From contig NC_089191.1 in the NCBI RefSeq assembly GCF_947507565.1, forward strand, positions 2,046,001 to 2,110,000: a stretch of 64,000 nucleotides of DNA, read 5' to 3'. This DNA is from Oscarella lobularis (lineage: Eukaryota; Porifera; Homoscleromorpha; Homosclerophorida; Oscarellidae). Positions 46,111 through 55,700 of this stretch are shown here, in pieces. A program made the position numbers and the translations under genes. The notes beneath the pieces are model-generated. The model searched no databases. It was not told the origin of the DNA and saw only the letters and a list, made by a program, of their open reading frames with translations. Within the stretch, counting starts at the first letter, position 1, and each line of letters starts with the position of its first letter.

Positions 46111-47395
46111 TAGTCGGCGTGGAGATGAAGAGCCGGCCGACGCCGCCACTCCCCGTGTTGTACTCGCTTAGTAGCGTAGTAGAGCGGGACGAATAAGCCG
46201 ATGACGCAGCCCCTACAGGGATTAGAACCGCGCGAGCGGCGACCTGTAATCGCTGCGCCTTCGTTGTCCCGGGGAGCGACGTTGCGACGACGTGTTGCTC
46301 CCACTTCACGATTGACCGGCTGTACTGCACTCAGATCGACGACGAGGTTACGCAAAGAATTGTGTGCGACGTGCGCGCCTATATGTGCGAGAGAGGCGAG
46401 GAGGAACGAGCGCTCATTGGTTGAAGCTAATTTGCGGTAAGACTCGTGACCATATATGGTCAAAATTGGAGCTCACTTAAAAAGTTTCGATTAACCGCGT
46501 GACGCGCCACCTGCTCGCTTTTTTGTGGTTTGACCTGACGTCACGCTGACGGGGTGTGTAACAGAGTGACGTAACGTCTCGTTTGTTTGGGTTCACTTGA
46601 CGTCACGCGCGATCGAAAGCAAGATGGCGGAAAAGCGATCGATCGCGAAAGGAGCCCCCGCACAGGTATGCACGCGAATCTACGTCTTTCTTTACTCTAA
46701 CCCTTGTCGAAGTAAAAGGAAAGATGAGGAGTTTGTGAAAGAAGCGAATCGGGCGGACGAAAGGCGATTTTCGCAAAATTTCAGTACTTGGCTGCCGATT
46801 ATATTGTCTGCGTGAGTATCAGACTCCGTCGCACAGCAAAAGAGCTCCATGTATTACGTGTTTCCGTTCTAAAGAAGATCGAGATCGTGGAAAGCTGAAT
46901 TATATCCGGGTCATGTAGACATATCGTCATCGCGAGTCATGGAAAAGTAAACCTTTTGACTGAGTTTTTTCTTCAGAGACGTTTCGGTCATGATAGAATG
47001 CTGTTGAAACTACTTTGTCTAGGCTCTGGTGGCGTTTGCGAAAAGTGAGGCTCCCCAAGAGGAACACGATCAGTTTTTCTCCTGCGAAACGTAAGCTAAA
47101 GCTCGCAGACGCGAGTTTATTTTTCTATTTGTTGGTACGATAAAGGCCTAGACGGTGCAGTCGAAGCGTCTCAGTGGATTCAGATGGCCCAAGAGTCGAA
47201 CTTATCCGTTCCGCTATCGGAGCTTGTCTGTCCTCAGTCGTAAGCCTTGTCCTCATTTCCGTTTCTCTTAGAGAAGCTAAGAGTTAGGTCTTTTTACGGC
47301 CTAAAGTATGGAAGCGGTCGATGTTCACATCGAGCAAAAATCTCGTGGTTCTAGTGACTCTGAACCCTGGAAAGGGGCCTCACATGTTTTCTCAG
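46108..47395 (-). mobile_element. foldback transposon copy, one end missing
   Basis: It begins abruptly inside the family at 'gtagtcggcgtggag' and runs to the end CTGGAAAGGGGCCTCACA. The interior matches 9110-10000 (inverted) and 36000-37250 closely. The missing half coincides with the membrane-gene breakpoint, so insertion and deletion or recombination between copies made this junction. Confidence 0.7.
46624..46665 (+). promoter_or_regulatory. conserved start exon with splice donor inside the transposon (copy 3)
   Basis: AAGATGGCGG opens MAEKRSIAKGAPAQ, then CAG|GTATGC. CRE-like TGACGTCA sites lie upstream, as in the other copies. Confidence 0.5.
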
Positions 47396-48590
47396 GTTGT
47401 GTTCTTTTAAGGGCGGGTTGGGGTTTAGGAGTGAGGGCTGAAGCGTCACATGTGCATGTAGCAGTGAGCGTAGCGGGGACGACACGCATTTGTTGTGTAG
47501 AGATGGAATATCGTACGTTTTGCATATTCTTGGCGACTGCGTGCTATAGTGACTAACGCATGTAGTGTGCACGGGTTCGCGTTCCTGCGTTCTGCGTTCA
47601 GTGTAGGGCGGCTGTCAGTAGGTAGGCCTAAGGGCGGTTAAAATAGGTTGTGGCTCTTAATTCGTGCTTAGCTGAATGCTGCCCCGCGGTTGGACGAATG
47701 AATATCTGAGATAATGTACGTTTGAATAGACGCCTATTTTAATAAGGTCAGGGAATTGCAAGACAATCCAGAGTATGGGCATATATTGTATTATTAGTTA
47801 TTGGATTCAGGGATTTAGAGGTAGTCTACTGTTGCACGCAATCGTTGAATCACACGACTTCACGTGATCGAAATTTGTCCTTTGAGTCGTTGTGTTGACT
47901 TGTTTACTCGGTGTGAGACGGGATGAACCAAAACTGCTCTAGTATCTCAGCAATCATCGTGGTTATCTGTCGGAGTGACGCAGTTTCTGTTGTGTAGTAG
48001 GATTTTCCAACAGTGTTTCTTCTGGTCTTTTGGAACAAGGAGTCAGAGATGCCGTTTGCTGAGAGGGGCGTCCGATGCTGTTTTCATTGGCACCATAATT
48101 CATTTCTCTCTCATAGTGGTGTTTACTTTGCTCTTGCCCCGTGTGAAACGCTGGAGACGCTTCTACTGGATAATCACTGTTTTCCTCTTTCTTGTTCGGC
48201 TACCAATATCATTTTTATTTGGAAAACATGGAACACTACCACCTCACCCGTGATGGCAATCTTTGCATTGATCCTAGGATTAGCATCCAGCGTAGGTCAG
48301 CTTGTCGACGGATGTGTGAATTACATGAAGGACAAATAGGATTACTAAAGTGTCCTATTGTTGAGATTGTTTTTAGGACTACTGCATTTGATTAGTCAAT
48401 CCTTGTATCCTGTCTCCTAAATATTTATTTATGTTGCAATAGAGAAGACGCAAGTGCATGTTTGGCTTATTAATTAATTTGTAGAGCCATTTCGGAGTAA
48501 CACTTGTTAGAAACTCAACACTTTCAATTAATTAATATACAGTAAGTCAACATTGACGATGACAACTGACAGATTAGCATAACACCCATA
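47396..48590. other. intergenic with a possible broken membrane-protein frame
   Basis: At 48000-48340 one frame reads FIGTIIHFSLIVVFTLLLP and FYWIITVFLFLVRLPISFLF. A second frame continues with MAIFALILGLASSVGQLV. Together these suggest hydrophobic spans split by a frameshift. No family is recognised, and chance hydrophobic frames are common in AT-rich DNA. Confidence 0.25.
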
Positions 48591-48595
48591 GTATA

Positions 48596-49070
48596 TTGAA
48601 CGTCTCTATGACAACAACGAGAACACGGGCTGGGGCCCCATTTGGGGGTTCAAATCACTTTTTGCTCGCAGCGAGCGTTGTGAACATCACGGCCACGCAT
48701 AATTCCACGCATATGAAGACTAACCTTTTAGCTTATCTTTATACGACGCAGTAAACAATTCGGCTTGCGACGCACGAGTGGCCGGCTTCGAAATAGTGAA
48801 GGATAAATTCGTCTTTAAGGCGAAGGAGAACAACTGAGATGCGTCGAATACACTGAGACCTTTAGGGTACCGTCAAACTTTACGTTACGCTTCGCAATGC
48901 GAGCGCTAGCGGGATTCTTTAGGGAGCCTCACCTTTTCGTCACAGCGCCAGCGCTTAGAGATACAGCTTTGGAAAGCCTACGCGCAAGGCCGCAAAGCGC
49001 GTGTTGGGAAATATTCAGTCAAAAAGCTTTGTTTCTTCGACCATTACCCGGATAACGACACAAAGTACAT
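48596..49070 (+). mobile_element. foldback transposon family, solo left terminal repeat
   Basis: 'gaacgtctctatgacaacaa' then GGGGCCCCATTTGGGGGTTC, 'ctttttgctcgcagcg' and 'gggagcctcaccttttcg' match the left end at 7555-8055. No right end is present. Confidence 0.6.
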
Positions 49071-49208
49071 TGTATGTCCACGTGGAGCGTGTGTTCGCTA
49101 TACTTTTGCCCGTGCACAAAATTTTGCTGATGTAGCTTGACTGCTTATTTTGTGTTTCTCTTCTTATGTGGTGTGTTGCGTATTTTTTTCTTATCTATGT
49201 ATTAATGT

Positions 49209-49514
49209 TTATTGGCATATTGGTCCGGTGGATCCGGGAGAAACGATCTCTCTTCTTGCTGCATTTCGACGTCGGCGAAAATACGTCTGACCGGACGTAA
49301 AATTTCTGTAACCAAACACAGCGTTTTCCTCTTTGTCCACCAAATAGTAGCCCCTGGGAAGGCTCAGAAAATAGTGATCAAGTGCATCTCGCCCCCGGAT
49401 GTTAACGATTTGGTTCTTTTCATCTTCATCGTCTTCTATAATGGCAAAACTTTTCTCGTCCCACGCGCAGATCATTGCCAAGATCCAGGCCAACAGTAAG
49501 ATTTCGAATATCAT
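49209..49514 (-). CDS. small secreted or membrane-anchored protein, 101 residues
   Basis: The ATG at 49514 opens MIFEILLLAWILAMICAWDE, a signal peptide or anchor. An acidic run follows (IIEDDEDEKNQIV), then a chain with GYYLVDKEENAVFGYRNF and a basic FRRRRNAARRE. No cysteine pattern or domain is recognised, and no introns are seen. It stands alone between a transposon remnant and the SMYD fragment. The signal-like start raises it above a chance ORF, but support is modest. Confidence 0.4.
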   Translation of the reverse strand: MIFEILLLAWILAMICAWDEKSFAIIEDDEDEKNQIVNIRGRDALDHYFLSLPRGYYLVDKEENAVFGYRNFTSGQTYFRRRRNAARREIVSPGSTGPICQ

Positions 49515-50010
49515 GAAGTTCTTCCTTGGGTGATCAGAAAAAAAACTTGCCACGAGAAGAAAGCACTCCACAATCTGAACTACGACACCTACGCACCAAG
49601 CGTTTATCTAAAAAGCCTCTTCAATCTACTGTTTTGATCATAGTGCTCCTCACCTTAGGTAGAATCGAGAAAGAGGGATAGATCGAGGGCTGGATACGGA
49701 TACTGAATCGCGTTATATCGCGAGATGGAATCGAGTTAATATTTATGATTTAACGTCATCCAAAGCGTGCGCTACGTGTATCGACGTGTCGTTGCCATGC
49801 ATCAGGGCCATGCATCGTCCGACGCATCACATGTACCGATTCCGAATCCTAATCTTGCCGCAAAAGTAGCAGCTGAGAAGTCGATTTCTTTTCTATCGCC
49901 GCGTTCGGCCCTTCTTCCGTGTGTCACGTGAAGGGTCAGGTCACCTGACTATGTCATTTATTGCTTAGTGGAAAGGCCCGGACACTACGGGAAGTTACTC
50001 CTCAACTAAA
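49515..50010. other. 5' flanks of the small ORF and the SMYD fragment
   Basis: Contains the presumed divergent promoter. No other feature was found. Confidence 0.3.
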
Positions 50011-50272
50011 ATGGCGTCTCGAGAACTCGTGAGAGAGGTTGTGATCGGAAAAGGCTTCGTAGCAGCAAGTCCAATAGATCGAGGGGTCATTTTCGTGGAA
50101 GAAAAGCCTTTCGCGTTCGCCGTGCGCGATGGAATTGTCGAGAAAGTGTGCCACGAATGCTTAGTCAGGTAAAATGCAGCGAAGAGACGTTCGCCTCGTT
50201 TCCTTATTTGTTTTAGGATCGCAAAAATTGTATTGCTGCTCGAGTTGGGAATTTGCGCGGAAACAGTGCCAG
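50011..50272 (+). pseudogene. broken 5' end of a SMYD (SET and MYND) lysine methyltransferase gene
   Basis: The ATG at 50011 opens KGFVAASPIDRGVIFVEEKP and FAFAVRDGIVEKVCHEC, the N-terminal SET strand and MYND start of SMYD proteins; exon end 50168 (CAG|GTAAAA). The next exon-like stretch (50217-50272) reads SQKLYCCSSWEFARKQCQ, a degraded MYND finger with a zinc cysteine apparently replaced by Trp, but only in a frame that the splice does not give. No later SET exons follow; the segment duplication starts at 50353. Most likely a truncated pseudogene. Confidence 0.6.
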
Positions 50273-50352
50273 GTGACCGCGCTCTTCTTCACTCCCCGCC
50301 CCCATAGTAGCCAGATAAAAGTACAGTCGCTTTGTCTTATGTCAGTATAGTT

Positions 50353-50939
50353 ACCTGTCTGTAAAAGAGAGCGTTCTCTCGACTCACCGCAACTTTTGCT
50401 TACTTTTCCAGAAATAGCCTGGCGTTGGTTTCTTCTTTAAACATCCTAATAGCGTTATGTTTTGAGGACGGCCTTCTCCAAATATCGGTTTTATCGTGCT
50501 TCATTGAGAAGCTATTCGCTGGAGGAACCTCTGGTTGAAGTCCTCTCTGTCTTCTCATTTCAGATTTCCGGCACGAAGCCTTTTGGCTAGGAGTACTACC
50601 AAAAAGGCTTCATCATAAACAGAATTCCAGGGCGGGCTAGCGCACCTGCAATCACAACCAGAGGAAGCTTGAGTAAGGTTTCCAATATTGGTTACAAATA
50701 AACAGATTTCATTTCAGGGCTGGCTAGCGCACCTGCAATCGTTTCCAGAAGATCCTTGCGTGAGGTCGCCAGTATTGGTTTAATTAACAGAAGGGACCCA
50801 CATGCAATCTCTTCCAGGAAGACAACCGGTTCTCGTAATAATATTTCTGCAAAAGAGAGTCAGATCGCTCTGACTTAGACGCGCCCCTATTGTACTTAAA
50901 CGGGTCTCGTCGGTCACTTATCTCAGTTTCTTCGGCGAA
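50353..50939 (+). repeat. duplicated upstream region of paralogue 2
   Basis: Matches 41161-41825, including the palindrome gagagcgttctctc and the roughly 100-base tandem units. It lies directly before the third EGF paralogue. Confidence 0.8.
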
Positions 50940-52258
50940 ATGAGGGTCTCCATCGTTGTTTCCATATTGTTCGTGACCGCCCTGTGCTCGGTCGAAGAAA
51001 ATCTCTACGGCGACGCGCCGATCGGCAATTTGACTCAAGCCCTTCAGAGAGAGAAACGCTTCTTTGGACTTTTCGGAATCGGTGCCGCCCTGATAGGAGC
51101 CAAGATTGTCGCCTGCCGTAAGAACGATCACTTTTGTAGTAATAACTTAGTCTGGGGGCCAAACCTCTTCGCTTGCGAAGGAAGAGGGTCTGGTCACCTG
51201 CGCACACTCAGTCTGTACCGCCGCACTGTACAGTGCGGCCCAATCAGCGCGCTTGAATTCATTGAATCGGGACGTCTTTGTTTGTCTTTGGTCTGGCCTC
51301 AGACTAATTTAATATAGAATAACTCAATGAATTCAAGCGCGCTGATTGGGCCGCACTGTACAGTGCGGCGGTACAGACTGAGTGTGCGCAGGTGACCAGA
51401 CCCTCTTCCTGCCCGAGCGAAGAGGTCTGGCCCCGAGACTAGTAATAACTTAATGAAGCGCTTTGTCCAGTGTTCCTGTGCAATAAGGGTGAAAAGGGCG
51501 GCGGCGGCGAAGGCGGCGGGCCGATGTGCTATCGCGGATGCAGCCACGGAGGATCCTGCATCGGGCCTAACCAGTGCCGATGCGTTAGCAGATGGTCGGG
51601 CCTAGCGTGCGCAACGTCTGCTACACCGACGCGCGCTAATCCGTGCGTAAACGGCCGCTGCGTCAAACCGAATACGTGCCTCTGCGACGTTGGATACAAG
51701 GGCGATACGTGCGCGGATCCCGTCTGCGTGCCCAATTGCGACCGCGGTAGGTGCTCTTCTCCCGGTGTGTGCGAGTGTGAGGAGAACTTCAGCGGGCGTC
51801 GGTGCCAAACGTCGACCTGTAATAGCGACGTTCCTGCGCCAGATCATGGCACGACGGTCTGTGCGCGTTTTACTACGATCGCCTTTTGTCAATGCCCTCT
51901 CGCTTGCCAAAGCGGTTTCGGAGTAGCTGCAGAAGTGCAAATAACCCGGTAAGAGTGTACAGTCAACGGTACCTGGGACCCCCCACCGAATGTGTACAGA
52001 TGCGAGAAAGACGAACCAATTGTGCTGGGTTTGTCTGACCTCAGAACAACCGATCCTGAAATTGACGTTCCATGCAGCGAGCTCACCGACGAGCAAAAGA
52101 CCGAGCTTGCAAGCATAATTCGCGATCGAGTGTTCAATGATGCAAAAGGAGACGGTTTTGACGTCCAACTTGAAGACTTTGAAGTCACTATTAATTGGCC
52201 AGCTCCATGCAAGCGACGTTTCGCACAGGCTACCGAGGTACTGGTAAAAGTCAACTGA
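50940..52258 (+). pseudogene. EGF / sushi paralogue 3 with two nonsense codons, C-terminal repeats lost
   Basis: Exon 1 from 50940 (MRVSIVVSILFVTALCSVEE ... REKRFFGLFGIGAALIGAK, donor GTAAGA) and exon 2 after CCAG at 51469 keep their splice sites. Three EGF-like repeats follow (CINRGRCSSPGVCEC type). Against paralogue 2, TAC has become TAA at 51950-51952 inside the sushi module, and TGC has become TGA near 52256 (VKVN then stop). The frame between the stops stays open (SELTDEQKTELASIIRDR). All ephrin-receptor-like repeats are gone. It could still make a short secreted EGF-only protein, but pseudogene is more likely. Confidence 0.75.
51150..51439. mobile_element. 290-base foldback MITE inserted in the intron of paralogue 3
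   Basis: Inverted repeats of about 115-120 bases (GTCTGGGGGCCAAACCTCTT / AAGAGGTCTGGCCCCGAGAC), with an inner GCACTGTACAGTGC palindrome in each arm, flank a core of about 60 bases. TAGTAATAACTTA occurs on both sides (51137-51149 and 51440-51452) as a target-site duplication. The paralogous intron at 42016-42063 lacks the insert. The roughly 9-13 base duplication would suit a Mutator-like element. Confidence 0.85.
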
Positions 52259-52700
52259 AACGCTCTAAATTGCAGAAATATTACTATAAATTGCACATTT
52301 CGGCACTATATCATGTCTAGAAAGCTACTGCAGGCGCCTCCGCGACTGTTGACGTATGTGACACTAAATTCCTTTCAAGCACTGCCTTACAAGGTGAAAG
52401 TGTCGCGAAAAATCAAGTCGAACTGGATATACTGTACTTTTTAGGAAACCAAGCAACTGTGTGTGTTATGGCTATTCTCAAGCGTGCAGCGATCAATCGA
52501 GTGCAGAGACTTTTACCTCACAGATTGGTACAACAGTGTAACGATTTCTGTTTTTTAAAGCGTCTTCTTTTAGGATAGTGACGTCATCGGAACTGGTGCT
52601 CCTCGGAAGATTTACATGTTCACTACTTCAGCGCTAAGTGATTTTTTCAAAAACGATTTTTAAATTAATTTTCCATTTTAATGACTTCTCTCACCAGTTA
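52259..52700. other. intergenic, no gene seen
   Basis: Probably includes the 5' region or an unplaced first exon of the receptor kinase that follows. A CRE-like tgacgtcatcgg lies near 52580. Confidence 0.3.
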
Positions 52701-52717
52701 CGGCTAGACCACCAACT

Positions 52718-55700
52718 TTGACTCCTGGGATCTGCGTCTTTTTTGTCTTTCTTGTCTTTCTTCTTATTCTTGTCGCTGCGTATGTTCGTCGCATAAGGCA
52801 TTGCTTTTCAGAGAGAGAAATCGCCTGTTCTTCTTCAACAATAAACAAAATTCGCCGGTTCGTCGTACCTACTAAATATCACCACTATCTTGCCGTCGTC
52901 GCTTTTGTACTTGCCAACATCACACCGAAACTCGTTTCGGCTCAGGATACATGTTATGAAGGTACGGTACGCGATCAACTGGCGATTTTTTACTCTTTCA
53001 TCAGACGGCATGTCTATTTCCCCTATTACTTTTGAACTCCAAAAAATGTACTTTGCAATGTTTTTTTTTTCTTCAGATTGCGGCGGATTCCCTTGGCAAT
53101 GTACTTCGTCATACTGTCATGCTTTTTCTTTTCATCTGCCTAGAAATTTTTTTCCTTCCAATTGGTCTAAAGCTGTGGAAAATTGCTCTCACGTAGGGGG
53201 AGCACTTGCCTCTTTCCATGATAAAGAAGAAGAAAGTGCTTTCCCTTTCTCAGGGGGAGAATATTTTTTCGGTCTGGAACGAAGACCTACTGCGGCAACA
53301 GGTGTTTACAGCTATCGATGGTCAGACGGTTCGTTCTTAACGTATGCTCAATGGAATCAGTTAAGCAGTTTCAACGAAGAAAAGTCATGTGGGAAGCTCG
53401 TGTATAATACTGATTTAACAATTCATTGGCGCCCTGAATCCTGTTCGTCTCAACACGCTTTTATTTGCAAGAAGCCCAAAAGTGATACGCGCTCTTTCTC
53501 GCTTTGCTTATAACTGCTCATTTTTTTCTTAATAGATACTCGTCTAATTGACGGTGACGTTCGACTTGTCGGCAGTGTTTTACCCTCACGTGGACATCTC
53601 GAATTATTTCAGGATGGGTTTTGGAGACGCGTCTGCGTAAGTGAAGTCATTAACAGTGCCATTCAAATGGCAACTGCTGCGTGTCATCAATTGGGTTACA
53701 GTGGTCTGTTGGAAGCTAGTTCCCGGGTTGAAAAAAGCGACTATGCTTCTCTTGACATTAAATGTACGTCAAACGACGAGTTTGTTCGCAGTTGTGATCG
53801 ACGCAATGCGACATGCAATGAGCACGTATTTGTTTCTTGTCGGACAACTAGCGTCTACCCTTTTGACTTTCGTCTTGTGAACAGTTCAGTTTCCACCCGA
53901 GGTTTACTTGAAATTCTTCTAGGAGAAGAGTGGAAAGCGGCTTGCTTCATTTATTTTGATGAACGAACCCCTAATCTTGTATCTAACGCCTATTGTAGGC
54001 ATTTGGGATTTAGCGAAGGGACAGGTGCTAATCAATCCTTGGCTGGGCGTTCGAGCTGTTTGCAAGTTCATTGTTTTGCTCCATGCAGATCATTTCAGGA
54101 CATCAGATCTCTCTCTTTGGAAACGGACATGAAATTGTATTTTGGCATTGAGGTGACGTGCCGAAACTCAGACTGGAACACACGATTATTCAATGGTTTC
54201 GGTGAAGCAAAGCAGAGCGAGGGAAGAGTCGAAGTTCATATCAACGAAACGTGGCGCGTCATATGCGACAGCAAGTGGAACTTGAATGATTCCGTTATTG
54301 TCTGCCGCCAGTTAGGCTACGGACAACCTATCTCATCAAAGCGAACATTTCCAGCAACTAGAAACGACGTACTGATATACACGAATGGTAGACGTTGCAA
54401 GGGAAACGAAGCAGCGTTGTACGATTGCGATCTACAAATAGAACAGCCCTATGAATCCTGCCAGGAAGCCGTCGTTCTCTGTGAAGAGAGAAAATGTAGA
54501 GCAAGTGCAAATCTATGCACCGTTTCTAATTTAAACGACTTTTTAGATTGTCCTCGTGGCTGGTTTCTCTACGCTGGCTATTGCTATACTCTTTCATACC
54601 AACCTTTTGCGTTTGACGACCATTATTGGGATTATTATGAAGAATTATGCTTTCTTAACCGAGTCAGCATTAGCAGTTCTCACGAACATGCTTTTGTTCT
54701 GACTCTCCTTGCCGACTTTGAGTCAGAAGGCAGACGCGTTGATAATGACGTGTGGCTTGGTTTACAGCGAAAAGGAGAGAATCAGTTCAAGTGGGTCAAT
54801 CAAGACTCCTTAAGGTGCAGCGCGATGAAACAGCTTTCACGAAAGAAAAATAATTGAATACGCTGTTGCGTGCAGCTACGTCATGTGGGCAAGAGGAGAA
54901 CCAAGCGCTGATCCTTCTCGTACGTGCGTTGCTATGAACTCTCGCACTGGCTCTTGGTTGACGGCTGATTGCCTAAGCCAAAAACAAATGTTATGCAAAG
55001 TAGCTCTTGGTATGAGACATTCTCAGCACTAGTTTCCTCTTGACAGATTTGTTTTCTAGTCGATTTTGACAATGATTTGCGTGAAACAGACGAACCTGAT
55101 TCTAATAATCGTTGCTTAAAAGACGAAATCTACTTCAAGGAAGCCTGCTATTATTTGTCTAAAGAAGAAGATGAGGCCGTTTCGCATGATTTCGCACATT
55201 ACAATAAATGTCAAGAGCGCGATTCTCATTTAGCCTCATTTAGCAGCATAAGTGAACATTTCCTTGTTGCAAGAGAATCTTCTCCCTTTAGTGGATCAGC
55301 GTATTGGATTGGCTTGATTTACAATGATACTTCAAGAGCCTTTACGTGGCTTCATGGCTTACCAGCCACTTTCACAATGTGGGCGAAATATGAGCCGGCG
55401 CATGAGAATGGCATGTGCGTTACGTTCGGATTTGACGGAGTTAACTTTGGTTGGGCTACTGCAAAATGTTCGACCAAGGCTGGATATGTCTGTAAAAGTA
55501 AGCCGAATACAGCGAGACGCCCAGTATCTAACATAGAATTATTAGGAAGTTTAGAAGCTAAATGTGTACCTGTAACGGTGCCTTCTCAGATTTCTGTGGG
55601 CAGTTAGTGTTTCAAAAGCTCTTGTTTTCCCAACTTATATTAATTTTTAGATGTCCACATGTGTTCTAGTGGTTGGACGAAGCTTGGCATGCAGTCGTGC

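Noticed and set aside
47975-48339. Two overlapping hydrophobic frames that could be membrane spans
   Set aside because: They require a frameshift to join, show no homology, and hydrophobic frames arise easily in AT-rich sequence; described only as part of the intergenic interval.
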